Origin: Nocardioides conyzicola
GTDB taxonomy: Bacteria > Actinomycetota > Actinomycetes > Propionibacteriales > Nocardioidaceae
Assembly: GCF_039543825.1 (NCBI RefSeq)
Contig: NZ_BAABKM010000003.1
Coordinates: 248,001 to 312,000, forward strand
Direction: 5' to 3'
Length of the DNA stretch: 64,000 bases
Shown: piece after piece, positions 41,614 to 49,718 of the stretch
How positions within the stretch are numbered: the stretch's first letter is position 1
Layout: each line of letters opens with the position of its first letter
The notes under the pieces: model-generated
Database searches by the model: none
Told to the model about the DNA's origin: nothing
What the model saw: the letters and a program-made list of their open reading frames with translations, nothing else
Made by a program: the position numbers and the translations under genes

Positions 41614-42318
41614 ATGAGCTCCAAGAGCGTCCACGAGCGCTCGGACCGCCGGGCTGCCGCCGGCGAGAACAGGCTGCCGCCGGCCTGCGCCGTCGTCGTC
41701 GCCGTCGTCGTCTACGCCCTGCTGCCCAGCGCCGTGCTGATCACCAACCGGCTGATCGTCCCGGGCGTCGAGGTCCTCCTGCTGATCGCGCTCCTGGTCA
41801 CCAACCCCAAGCGGATGACCCGGCAGACCCGGTGGTCCCGCTCGGCCTCGATCGCCCTGGCGATGCTGCTGATCCTGACCAACCTGGTCGCCCTCGGGCT
41901 GCTCGTCTCCCAGATCACGAACGGGGAGAGCGGGGGTGACCTCCTGGTCGCGGCGATGCAGATCTGGCTGACGAACGTCATCGGCTTCGGGCTGCTCTAC
42001 TGGGAGCTGGACCGCGGCGGCCCCGTCGTACGCCGGGAAGCCGCGCGCCCGGACCTGCCCGACGCCGACTGGCGGTTCTCCCAGGACGAGAACGACGACG
42101 CCGTCATCGAGGTCAGCCGCGGCTCGAGCATGAAGTCCGGGTGGATCCCGATCTTCGTCGACTACCTCTACCTGTCGCTGACGAACTCGAGCGCGTTCAG
42201 CCCGACCGACACCATGCCCCTCACCAGCAGGGCCAAGATGCTGATGGGCGTCCAGGCGACGGCCGCCCTGCTCACCACCCTGGTGGTGGTGGCCTTCGCC
42301 GTGGGCTCCCTCCCCTAG
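41614..42318 (+). CDS. Multi-helix membrane protein, DUF1345-like
   Basis: 234 residues with five or six membrane helices (ACAVVVAVVVYALLPSAVL, PGVEVLLLIALLVT, ASIALAMLLILTNLVALGLLV, LTNVIGFGLLYWELD, TAALLTTLVVVAFAVGS) and a conserved loop FVDYLYLSLTNSSAFSPTDTMPLT. That loop resembles DUF1345 or ion-channel pore-loop regions, but no selectivity-filter GYG is present. Function unknown. The kup gene starts 11 bases later, suggesting a shared transcript and a link with ion movement. The promoter region is divergent from poxB. Confidence 0.6.
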   Translation: MSSKSVHERSDRRAAAGENRLPPACAVVVAVVVYALLPSAVLITNRLIVPGVEVLLLIALLVTNPKRMTRQTRWSRSASIALAMLLILTNLVALGLLVSQITNGESGGDLLVAAMQIWLTNVIGFGLLYWELDRGGPVVRREAARPDLPDADWRFSQDENDDAVIEVSRGSSMKSGWIPIFVDYLYLSLTNSSAFSPTDTMPLTSRAKMLMGVQATAALLTTLVVVAFAVGSLP

Positions 42319-42329
42319 AGTCCAGCCAC

Positions 42330-44249
42330 ATGAGCACCCATCCCGAGAGCACGCGCAGTCCTGCCCGGGCAGCCCTGACGGTCGGTGCGCTCGGCGTGGT
42401 GTTCGGCGACATCGGCACCAGCCCGATCTACACGATCCAGACGGTCTTCAATCCCGACGACCCGCACCCGGTCGACACTGTGACCGACCACGTCTACGGC
42501 GTCGTGTCCCTGATCTTCTGGTCGGTGACGATCATCGTCACGATCAAGTACGTGCTGCTGGTCCTGCGCGCGGACAACGACGGCGAGGGCGGGGTGCTCT
42601 CGCTGATCACCCTGATCCGGCGGCGCGCCTTCGGCGGCTCCGCGCGCACCAAGATGGCCCTGGCGGCGCTCGGGATCTTCGGCGCCTCCCTCTTCTTCGG
42701 CGACAGCATCATCACGCCCGCGATCTCCGTCCTCTCAGCCGTCGAGGGCATCAAGCTCGTCGAGCCGTCCTTCTCGCCGTACGTCGTGCCGATCACGGCG
42801 ATCATCATCGTGCTGCTGTTCGCGGCACAGAGGTTCGGCACCGAGCGGGTGGGACGCCTCTTCGGACCGGTCATGATCCTGTGGTTCACGGCGATCGGCG
42901 CGTGCGGCATCGGCGGGATCGTCCGCGAGCCCCGGGTCCTGGAGGCGCTCCTCCCCACGCACGCCGTCGAGTTCCTGGTCGGCGACTTCACCACCGCGTT
43001 CTTCGCCCTGGCCGCCGTCGTGCTGGCCGTCACCGGCGCCGAGGCGTTGTACGCCGACCTCGGCCACTTCGGGCGCGGCCCCATCGCGCGGGCCTGGCTG
43101 CTGCTGGTCTTCCCCGCCTGCATCCTGAGCTACCTCGGCCAGGGCGCCCTGATCATCGACGACCCGAAGGGCGCGATCGCGAGCCCGTTCTTCCTGCTCG
43201 TGCCCGACCCGCTCCTGGTGCCGATGGTCGTGCTCGCCACCGTCGCGACCGTGATCGCGTCCCAGGCCGTGATCACCGGTGCGTTCTCCGTCGCCCGCCA
43301 GGCCGTGCAGCTGGGCTACCTGCCGCGGCTGCGGATCACCCACACCTCGGCCGAGCAGCAGGGGCAGATCTACGTGCCCTGGATCAACTGGGTGCTGATG
43401 TTCTCGGTGCTCATCCTGGTCCTGGCGTTCGAGAGCTCGGCCGCGCTCGCGTACGCCTACGGCATGACGGTCACCGGCACCATCACGATCACGACGATCC
43501 TCTTCTTCTACGTCGCCCGGCAGCGCTGGGGCACCCCGCTCTGGCTCGTCGTGCTCGGCGCCACCGCCTTCCTGAGCGTGGAGCTGCTCTTCCTCGCCGC
43601 CAACCTCACCAAGATCGCCCACGGCGCCTGGCTGCCCCTGCTGATCTCGATCGCGGTCTTCACCGTGCTCACCACCTGGCAGCGCGGCCGCGAGCTCGTC
43701 ACCCGCCAGCGGGAGGACGACGAGGGATCACTGCGCGAGTTCGTCGAGCGGATCCACGACGCCGAGCCGCCGCTGCCCCGCTCGCCCGGCACCGCGGTCT
43801 TCCTCAACCGTGGCAAGAACACGACCCCGCTGGCGATGCGGGCCAACGTCGAGCACAACCGGATCCTGCACGAGCACGTGGTCATCCTCTCGATCGAGAC
43901 GATGCCGGTGCCGTACGTCGACCACGACGAGCGGATCGAGATCGACGACCTGGGGTACGCCGACGACGGGGTCGTCCACGTCAACGCCCGCTACGGCTAC
44001 ATGGAGACGCCCGACGTCCCCGCTCTGCTCCTGCTGGCCAAGCAGTCCAGCCCCGAGCTGACCGCGGAGCCCGAGGACACGTCGTACTTCCTGTCGACGA
44101 TCGAGCTCCGCGTGGGCGACGGGCCCGGCATGCCGCGGTGGCGCAAGCAGCTCTTCGTCTCGACGTCCACGATCACCGCCGACGCGGCCGACTACTTCAA
44201 CCTGCCCCGCGACCGCACCGTGATCATGGGCTCGCAGATCATCGTCTGA
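42330..44249 (+). CDS. kup: Kup-family potassium transporter
   Basis: 639 residues with twelve membrane helices in the first 450 and a cytosolic C-terminal domain. GALGVVFGDIGTSPIYT at the N-terminus is diagnostic of KUP/HAK transporters; ADNDGEGGVLSLITLIRR and GAEALYADLGHFGRGPI are further family blocks. It takes up K+ with protons. A TAGAGT hexamer 8 bases before the ATG suggests a leaderless start, though it may be read with the preceding membrane gene. CorA lies convergent just after it. Confidence 0.95.
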   Translation: MSTHPESTRSPARAALTVGALGVVFGDIGTSPIYTIQTVFNPDDPHPVDTVTDHVYGVVSLIFWSVTIIVTIKYVLLVLRADNDGEGGVLSLITLIRRRAFGGSARTKMALAALGIFGASLFFGDSIITPAISVLSAVEGIKLVEPSFSPYVVPITAIIIVLLFAAQRFGTERVGRLFGPVMILWFTAIGACGIGGIVREPRVLEALLPTHAVEFLVGDFTTAFFALAAVVLAVTGAEALYADLGHFGRGPIARAWLLLVFPACILSYLGQGALIIDDPKGAIASPFFLLVPDPLLVPMVVLATVATVIASQAVITGAFSVARQAVQLGYLPRLRITHTSAEQQGQIYVPWINWVLMFSVLILVLAFESSAALAYAYGMTVTGTITITTILFFYVARQRWGTPLWLVVLGATAFLSVELLFLAANLTKIAHGAWLPLLISIAVFTVLTTWQRGRELVTRQREDDEGSLREFVERIHDAEPPLPRSPGTAVFLNRGKNTTPLAMRANVEHNRILHEHVVILSIETMPVPYVDHDERIEIDDLGYADDGVVHVNARYGYMETPDVPALLLLAKQSSPELTAEPEDTSYFLSTIELRVGDGPGMPRWRKQLFVSTSTITADAADYFNLPRDRTVIMGSQIIV

Positions 44250-44263
44250 CTGCCAGCTGGGCC

Positions 44264-45385
44264 TCAGAGCCAGTCGCGGCGGCGGAAGGCGACGTACAAC
44301 GCGACGCAGATCCCGACCATCAGCGCGAGCGCGAAGGCGTACCCGTGCTGCCAGCCGAGCTCGGGCATGTGCTGGAAGTTCATGCCGTAGACGGCCGCGA
44401 TCAGGGTCGGCGCGAAGAAGATCGCCGCCCAGGCAGAGATCCGCTTCACCTCGTCGTTCTGGACGTTGCTGGCGAGCGCGAGGTTCTTCATCTCCTCGTT
44501 CTGCGCCTGGGCGACGAGGGTCGCGTTGACGGTCAGCAGCTCGCTGAGCAGCTGCCGGAAGCCGTCGACCTGCTCGATCACCTGGGTGACGTGGTCGGCG
44601 ACGTCGCGCAGGTAGCGCTGGAGCTCCTCGTCGGTGCCGTACTTGGCGAAGCCGGCCGTCAGCGCGTGCAGCATCGCCACCAGCGGGCGGGTCGCGCGCT
44701 GGAACTCGATCACCTCGCGGGTCAGCTCGTAGATGCGGCGGGAGACCTTGGGGTCGCCGGTGAAGATCTCGGTCTCGATCTCGTCGATGTCGTTCTCGAG
44801 ACCGGCGACGACCGGGGCGTAGCCGTCGACGACGCTGTCGAGGATCGCGTAGAGGATCGCCTCCGCGCCGAGCGCGAGCAGCTCGTGGTCGCCCTCGAGC
44901 CGGCGGCGGACGGCGCCGAGGTCGGGTGCCTCGCTGTGCCGGACCGTGACCACGAAGTTGCGGCCGACGAAGAGGTGCACCTCCCCGAACTCGACCTCCT
45001 CCTCCGAGTCGACGTAGCGCGCCGGCCGCAGCACGACGAAGAGCGTGTCGCCGTACCTCTCGAGCTTGGGTCGCTGGTGCGCGAGCACGGCGTCCTCGAT
45101 GGCGAGGTCGTGCAGCCCGAACTCGGCCGCCAGCGACGTGAGCTCGCGCGCGTCCGGTCGGTAGAGGCCGATCCACGCGACCGCGTGCTCGTGGGCGGAG
45201 AGCTCGGCGTACGTCTCGGCCAGGGTCTTCGGCGCACCGACGCGTTCCCCCGCGACGTAGACCGCACTGTCGACGAGGCTGTGCGGCCCGGGCTCGCCCA
45301 GGCGGTCGCGGTTGCGCGCGTCGATGGGGTCGGTCGGCAGGACCAGGAGACCTGAGTCGAAGCGGCGACGGCGACGGGGCGTCAT
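44264..45385 (-). CDS. corA: CorA-type Mg2+/divalent cation channel
   Basis: 373 residues. A long cytosolic funnel domain precedes two C-terminal membrane helices. The filter motif YGMNFQHMPE lies between them and the basic RRRDWL end follows. The helix with KISAWAAIFFAPT-like residues (KRISAWAAIFFAPTLI) is the pore-lining one. It imports Mg2+ or Co2+ as a pentamer. ATG at 45385 is chosen because GATACT stands 6 bases upstream as a leaderless -10, while longer versions add unconserved residues. Convergent with kup, so two cation-uptake genes lie back to back. Confidence 0.93.
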   Translation of the reverse strand: MTPRRRRRFDSGLLVLPTDPIDARNRDRLGEPGPHSLVDSAVYVAGERVGAPKTLAETYAELSAHEHAVAWIGLYRPDARELTSLAAEFGLHDLAIEDAVLAHQRPKLERYGDTLFVVLRPARYVDSEEEVEFGEVHLFVGRNFVVTVRHSEAPDLGAVRRRLEGDHELLALGAEAILYAILDSVVDGYAPVVAGLENDIDEIETEIFTGDPKVSRRIYELTREVIEFQRATRPLVAMLHALTAGFAKYGTDEELQRYLRDVADHVTQVIEQVDGFRQLLSELLTVNATLVAQAQNEEMKNLALASNVQNDEVKRISAWAAIFFAPTLIAAVYGMNFQHMPELGWQHGYAFALALMVGICVALYVAFRRRDWL

Positions 45386-45477
45386 GCGCCCAGTATCAGC
45401 CTTGGAGGGCCGAACGTCCCGCAACCGAGGGACCGACGCACCTGGCGGTCGGCGCGAGCCGGTCGGAGGATGGTGGC

Positions 45478-45903
45478 ATGAGCACGAGCAACGGCTTCAC
45501 GTGGATCGACGGCACCCTGGTCGACCTCGCGCCCGACGAGTGCGAACGGCTCCTCGGCACCCACGCCGTCGGCCGGATCGCGTGGAACGGCCCGGCCGCA
45601 CCGACCGTGCTGCCGGTCAACTTCATCGTCGCGGACTCGGAGATCTGGTTCCGGACCACCGCGCGGTCGTCGCTGTCGCGCGAGATCGACGACCTGCCCG
45701 TGACCTTCCAGGTCGACGAGGTCGACGAGTTCACCCGCTCCGGGTGGAGCGTGCAGGTCCACGGCACCGCGCACATCGTGTACGACGCCGCGCGGCTCCC
45801 CCGCACCTGGCCGGGCATCGAGACCTGGCCGGCGGGAGCACACGCGCTGCACGTGGTGATCGAGCAGCGCGAGATCACCGGCCGCCGGCTGCTCCCCAGC
45901 TGA
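45478..45903 (+). CDS. Pyridoxamine 5'-phosphate oxidase-like flavin protein
   Basis: 141 residues forming a split beta-barrel: LDxxECxRLLGTHAVGRIAWN-like start (CERLLGTHAVGRIAWNG), TVLPVNFIVADSEIWFRT, VTFQVDEVDEFTRSGWSVQVHGTAH. This is the PPOX class that binds FMN, F420 or heme; members in actinobacteria often bind F420. It should be a small cytoplasmic dimer. Which cofactor it uses cannot be judged from the sequence. A GGAGGA lies before the ATG. Confidence 0.82.
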   Translation: MSTSNGFTWIDGTLVDLAPDECERLLGTHAVGRIAWNGPAAPTVLPVNFIVADSEIWFRTTARSSLSREIDDLPVTFQVDEVDEFTRSGWSVQVHGTAHIVYDAARLPRTWPGIETWPAGAHALHVVIEQREITGRRLLPS

Positions 45904-45943
45904 CCGCGCCAGCCGACCCAGCGTCCGGCGGTAGCCTCACGGC

Positions 45944-46420
45944 ATGACCGACCACACCCTGCTCGACGAGCTGATCGCCCAGGAGCAGCGCCTGGTGTTC
46001 GACGCCTTCAACGAGGCCGTCGCCTGGGACGTCGGCGTCGCCCTGCGCGAGGCCGCGGCCGCCGCCCGGCTGCCGGTGGCGATCTCGGTGCGCCGCAACG
46101 GGCAGCGGCTCTTCCACGCCGCGCTCCCCGGCGCCTCGGCCGACAACGACGGGTGGCTGGACCGCAAGTGCGCGGTCGTGGACCGCTACGGCTGCTCGTC
46201 CCTGCGTGTCGGGGAGCAGTTCCGGGTCGCGGGCAAGTCCTTCGACACCGACTCCCGCCTGGACCCGACCCTCTATGCCGCGCACGGCGGGGCGTTCCCG
46301 GTGCTGCTGCGCGACACCGGCTGCATCGGCACGATCGCCGTCTCGGGCCTCCCCCAGCTCGACGACCACCGGCTGGTCGTCGAGGCGCTCGAGCAGCTCC
46401 TGCACGGCGGCGCCGCCTGA
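45944..46420 (+). CDS. UPF0303 / heme-degrading-type protein
   Basis: 158 residues with LVFDAFNEAVAWDVGVALREAA, RNGQRLFHAALPGASADNDGWLDRKCAVV and FPVLLRDTGCIGTIAVSGLPQLDDHRLV, matching UPF0303 (YBR137W/DUF336-like fold). Relatives bind heme or small ligands, but function is unsettled. TAGCCT six bases before the ATG suggests a leaderless transcript. Convergent with the ferredoxin gene, whose stop is 3 bases away. Confidence 0.85.
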   Translation: MTDHTLLDELIAQEQRLVFDAFNEAVAWDVGVALREAAAAARLPVAISVRRNGQRLFHAALPGASADNDGWLDRKCAVVDRYGCSSLRVGEQFRVAGKSFDTDSRLDPTLYAAHGGAFPVLLRDTGCIGTIAVSGLPQLDDHRLVVEALEQLLHGGAA

Positions 46421-46422
46421 CG

Positions 46423-46611
46423 TCAGGTCAGCCGGAGGGCGAGCCGCGGGCAGGCCGCGACGGCGCGGCGGGCATGCCGCTCGAGCGTCGGGGCGACGTC
46501 AGGGTCGGCGACGACCGGGTAGCCCCACTCGTCGAGCTCGACGCGCTCGGCGAGCAGTCGGGCGCACAGTCCGTGCCCGTCGCAACGGGTCCAGTCGACC
46601 TCGAGCCTCAT
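46423..46611 (-). CDS. Small ferredoxin ([3Fe-4S]-type)
   Basis: 62 residues. CDGHGLC (C-x5-C) and a distal CP near the C-terminus give three Cys ligands, as in the short [3Fe-4S] or [4Fe-4S] ferredoxins that feed actinobacterial oxidoreductases. It is the last gene of the electron-transfer cassette and starts 4 bases inside the NuoF-like gene (ATGA at 46608-46611), which implies they work together. Expected role: cytosolic electron carrier to or from the NuoF-like flavoprotein. Confidence 0.82.
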   Translation of the reverse strand: MRLEVDWTRCDGHGLCARLLAERVELDEWGYPVVADPDVAPTLERHARRAVAACPRLALRLT

Positions 46612-47831
46612 GACGGCAGCTCCCCTCGCCACGGACGTCCGCACGTCCCGTGCCGTCGATGGGCCTCGACCTCGTCGGCGAGGGCGGTCAACGCCGTACG
46701 CACGAACATGGCGGAGCCGTCGGGGTGGGCGCAGGCTCCCCGTCCGGGGAGCTGCGCGACCCGTCGGGCGAGCTCGGCACCCGGATCGTCGCCCCGCAGC
46801 AGCGAGTGCACGTCGCGGGCGACGGTGGGGAGACCGAAGAAGCACGGGCCGCACTGACCGGCGGACTGGCCGGCCAGCCACGAGGCCACGGCGGCCACCT
46901 CACCGAGCGCGCAGGTGTCAGGAGACAACCTCGCGACGACGCCTGCGTTCAGCGGCAGTCCCGCAGCCCGGAGCGCCGGCCGATCCAGTCGGAGGTCGCG
47001 TATGTCGGTGACCCAGCTGCCGTGGTAGCCGCCCACGAGGACCGGGCGGGGACGCACGTCCTGGTCCGGCAGCAGCGCCGAGATCGGCAGCCCGGTCGGG
47101 ACCTCGACGACACCCGGGTGCGGGACGTCGCCCACCAGCGTCAGCAGCGTCGTCCCGGGCTCGTCGGGCGAGCCGACCTCGGCGAACCGATCGGCGCCGA
47201 GCGAGGCGACCAGCGCGAGCTGGGCGAACGTCTCGACGTTGGACGCGAACGTCGGATCGCCGTCGACGCCGTGCACGTGCGGCAGCACCCGACGCCCGGG
47301 CGGGACCGCCGGCCCGCCGCTGAGCCCCCGGATCGCGGCCCGGACCTCGCCCGAGATGAACCCGCCGTCGGCGTGCAGGATCCGCACCCCTGCGGCGTCG
47401 CGCCGCTCCGCCTGGGCCGACCTGAGCGCAGCCGCGGACGCGGCGTCGTGGACGACGACCGTGACGTGGTGGGTGCCGAGGGCGCGGGCGACGAGCAGGG
47501 CGCCGTCGAGGACGAGGTGCGGGGCGAGGCGCATCAGCGTGCGGTCCTTCATGCTCGCCGGCTCGCTCTCGGACCCGTTGACCAGCACCTGGACCGCGGC
47601 GCCGGACGGCATCGCGCGCAGCTTGACGCCCACCGGGAACGCGGCGCCCCCACGACCGAGCAGCCGCACGCTGTCGGCGAGGCCCGCCAGCGTGGCCTGG
47701 TCGTGGAAGCGCTGCTCTCCGTGGTGCGCCCGGTGCCGGGCGACGCCGGCGGTCCGACCCGAGGTGACGCCGGCCAGGAGCCGGGCGGTCCCGTACGCCG
47801 TGGGAACGGGGCGGGTGTCGAGCACGGTCAT
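46608..47831 (-). CDS. NuoF-like NADH-binding flavoprotein
   Basis: 407 residues. GRGGAAFPVGVKL (FMN/NAD glycine loop), VNGSESEPASMKDRTLM (FMN site), and a SLBB-like region precede the Fe-S part GQCGPCFFGLP...GACAHPDG. Against the NuoF pattern C-x2-C-x2-C...C, the first Cys is replaced, leaving three ligands. The cluster may be [3Fe-4S] or use another ligand. It probably takes electrons from NAD(P)H and passes them to the ferredoxin and membrane cytochrome. Both ends overlap neighbours by 4 bases, so translation is coupled. CCGGAGGC precedes the ATG. Confidence 0.85.
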   Translation of the reverse strand: MTVLDTRPVPTAYGTARLLAGVTSGRTAGVARHRAHHGEQRFHDQATLAGLADSVRLLGRGGAAFPVGVKLRAMPSGAAVQVLVNGSESEPASMKDRTLMRLAPHLVLDGALLVARALGTHHVTVVVHDAASAAALRSAQAERRDAAGVRILHADGGFISGEVRAAIRGLSGGPAVPPGRRVLPHVHGVDGDPTFASNVETFAQLALVASLGADRFAEVGSPDEPGTTLLTLVGDVPHPGVVEVPTGLPISALLPDQDVRPRPVLVGGYHGSWVTDIRDLRLDRPALRAAGLPLNAGVVARLSPDTCALGEVAAVASWLAGQSAGQCGPCFFGLPTVARDVHSLLRGDDPGAELARRVAQLPGRGACAHPDGSAMFVRTALTALADEVEAHRRHGTCGRPWRGELPS

Positions 47832-48427
47832 CGGATGCCTCCGGAGGTGAGCTGGCGACGGGCGGTCGGCAGGGGTGCGACGTGGTGGTCGTCGGCGGCG
47901 GCGACCCGGATCCAGGAGGCGACCACGACCGAGAGGGCGCAGGCGCCGTACAACGGCCAGGTCCACCAGCTCGCGGTGTCGCTGCCGGCGAGCAGGCCGT
48001 GCGCCATCGACAGCACCCACACGGCGTACGCCGAGAGGTGGACGACGCGCCACGTCCGGGCCCCGCGTGCGGATGCCGCGATCCGTCCGCGGGCGGCGCC
48101 GGTCAGGGCGACCACAAGCAGCGCGTAGGCGGCGAGGGTGCCCAGGCCGAGCGCGAACCCGCGGTAGCCGGCGGTGAACGGCACGAGCACGCCGGTCACG
48201 CTGACGTCGACGTAGCTGTCGAGCACCAGCAGCACGACGTGGAGGGCCAGCATCGCCAGGGTGACGACGGCAGCCGACCGGTGGGCCAGCTGCCGCAGGA
48301 TCCGTCGGTCGACGCTCTGCGGGTCGCGGGCACGGGCACCGGACGAGAGGGCACCGAGCGTCACCGAGGCGGTGGCCGCGAGCAGGGCAGCGAAGCCGGC
48401 GGCGCGGGCGAGGTACCAGAGCGTCAT
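47828..48427 (-). CDS. Ferric reductase-like b-type cytochrome membrane protein
   Basis: 199 residues with about five or six membrane helices. Histidines suited to heme b ligation lie in LRQLAHRSAA, LALHVVLLV, WRVVHLSAYAVW and MAHGLLAG. This is the ferric-reductase/YedZ-like transmembrane domain. It would move electrons across the membrane between the cytosolic NuoF/ferredoxin side and an extracytoplasmic flavin acceptor. Coupled by ATGA overlaps to both apbE and the NuoF-like gene. Confidence 0.85.
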   Translation of the reverse strand: MTLWYLARAAGFAALLAATASVTLGALSSGARARDPQSVDRRILRQLAHRSAAVVTLAMLALHVVLLVLDSYVDVSVTGVLVPFTAGYRGFALGLGTLAAYALLVVALTGAARGRIAASARGARTWRVVHLSAYAVWVLSMAHGLLAGSDTASWWTWPLYGACALSVVVASWIRVAAADDHHVAPLPTARRQLTSGGIR

Positions 48428-49341
48428 GCCGTCACCCGCTCGTCGGCCGGCCACGCACCGAGCAGCGTCGAGCGGCCGTCGGCGTCGACGAGCCGGGCGT
48501 CGACCCCGGCCTCGAGCAGTCGGGCCTCGGCCGAGTCGCCCCAGACGATCGCGGCGGTGCTCCACGTGTTGGCCTCGACGGCGGTCGGCGCCCAGACGGT
48601 CGCGGTCCGCACCGATCCACGAGCCGGACGGGAGGTGCGAGGGTCGATCACGTGGTGCTCGGGGCCACGGTCCGAGGTCCAGGCGCGGGCGAGGACCGAC
48701 GAGGTCGCCAGGCCGCCGTGGGTGACCTCGACCCGGTACGCCGGGTCGCCCGCGACCTCGGCGACGTCGATGCGCCACGGCTGGGGCACCGGGCCGGCGA
48801 CCGAGAGGTCGCCGCCGATCTCGACCAGCGCCGGGACGCCGAGGCGTGTGTGCACCCGGCGGGCCGCTTCGTCGGCGGTCCAGGCCTTGGCGGTCGCGCC
48901 GAGGTCGAGACGCAGGCCGACCGGGATCCCGACCAGCCGCAGGTCGCGGTGCACCGCGACCGCCGCCCAGCTGGCCGCCATGCCCGGCACCGCGACCCCG
49001 CGCCGGGGACGCGACCGCACGGCGTCGATGTCGTCGGTGTAGCCGGCGTCGAGCAGGTGCCCGCCGACGGTCGGGTCCACGGCGCCGTCCGTCCGCCGAG
49101 CGGCGTCGAGCGCCACCTCGACGAGCTGGACCGTCAGGGCGCTGACCGGGATGAGGGCTCCCGCTCGCGCGTTGACCCGGGTGAGGTCGGAGTCGTCGCG
49201 GAAGCGGCTGACCGCGATCGCGACGTCGTCCATCAGGTCCCGCACGATGCGCGCGGACGCCTCGAGGTCGGCGTCGGAGCCCGCGGCCAGGGTCACCCGC
49301 ACCCGGCAGGACCAGTCCCGCCACGTGGTGGTCGGGCTCAT
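48424..49341 (-). CDS. apbE: ApbE: FAD:protein FMN transferase
   Basis: 305 residues. GRxxDGAVDPTVG-like (RTDGAVDPTVGGHL), the RLDLGATAKAWTADEAARR active-site block, VEIGGDLSVAG and HHVIDPRTSRPA match ApbE, which covalently attaches FMN to Thr/Ser in target proteins outside or inside the membrane. No signal peptide is evident. The usual target, an FMN_bind protein with a (S/T)GA(S/T)T-type motif, is not found in the cassette. It starts 4 bases inside the Ser-rich gene. Confidence 0.9.
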   Translation of the reverse strand: MSPTTTWRDWSCRVRVTLAAGSDADLEASARIVRDLMDDVAIAVSRFRDDSDLTRVNARAGALIPVSALTVQLVEVALDAARRTDGAVDPTVGGHLLDAGYTDDIDAVRSRPRRGVAVPGMAASWAAVAVHRDLRLVGIPVGLRLDLGATAKAWTADEAARRVHTRLGVPALVEIGGDLSVAGPVPQPWRIDVAEVAGDPAYRVEVTHGGLATSSVLARAWTSDRGPEHHVIDPRTSRPARGSVRTATVWAPTAVEANTWSTAAIVWGDSAEARLLEAGVDARLVDADGRSTLLGAWPADERVTA

Positions 49342-49634
49342 GAGGAGCTGCTCCCACCCTGCGAGCTGCCCGAGGAGGTGCTCGAGCCGACTCCGCTGGA
49401 GCTGCTGGAGGAGCTGCCCGAGGAATTGTCCGAGGAGGTGCCGGAGGTCGAGCTCCCACTGGTGCTCGACGAACCGTCGGAGGTGGAGGTGGTCGGGTCC
49501 GACACCGTGGCCTGCTGGGCGGAGGCGGCGAGGGCTGCCGTGAGCACACCGGTGCCCGCGAGGGTGCCGATCACGATGGCGGCCGTCCGGCGACGGGCCC
49601 GGTGGAGGAGCGGTGGACGCGGGTTCTGGGTCAT
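49338..49634 (-). CDS. Membrane-anchored serine-rich protein heading the redox cassette
   Basis: 98 residues: basic N-terminus, one membrane helix or signal anchor (AAIVIGTLAGTGVLTAALAASA), then about 55 residues almost wholly Ser, Gly and Thr. The tail is disordered and extracytoplasmic. In comparable cassettes this place is held by a membrane-anchored FMN-binding protein with a Ser/Gly-rich linker, so this may be a stripped version that kept anchor and linker but lost the domain. No clear flavinylation motif is seen. The gene follows the direct-repeat box at 49680 and overlaps apbE by 4 bases. Confidence 0.65.
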   Translation of the reverse strand: MTQNPRPPLLHRARRRTAAIVIGTLAGTGVLTAALAASAQQATVSDPTTSTSDGSSSTSGSSTSGTSSDNSSGSSSSSSSGVGSSTSSGSSQGGSSSS

Positions 49635-49679
49635 GGCACCAGCCTGCGTCCGGCCCCGTCAGGCGGACGGAAACGCCTG

Positions 49680-49697
49680 CTCAAATCGGGGTCAAAT
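49680..49697 (+). promoter_or_regulatory. Direct-repeat regulator box before the redox cassette
   Basis: CTCAAATCGGGGTCAAAT: two TCAAAT half-sites 11 bases apart, as OmpR/PhoB-family regulators prefer. It is 46 bases upstream of the Ser-rich gene (minus strand). A copy with 16 of 18 bases identical is at 52327, before the adjacent regulator's own operon. Confidence 0.65.
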
Positions 49698-49718
49698 GAT
49701 CCTGTCAGCCGCCCGTGG

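Noticed and set aside
49332..49634. A plus-strand frame opposite the Ser-rich gene rich in Glu, Leu and Pro
   Set aside because: It is the mirror of Ser/Gly codons on the minus strand; the minus-strand gene has coupled overlaps, a membrane anchor and a regulatory box, the plus frame has none.
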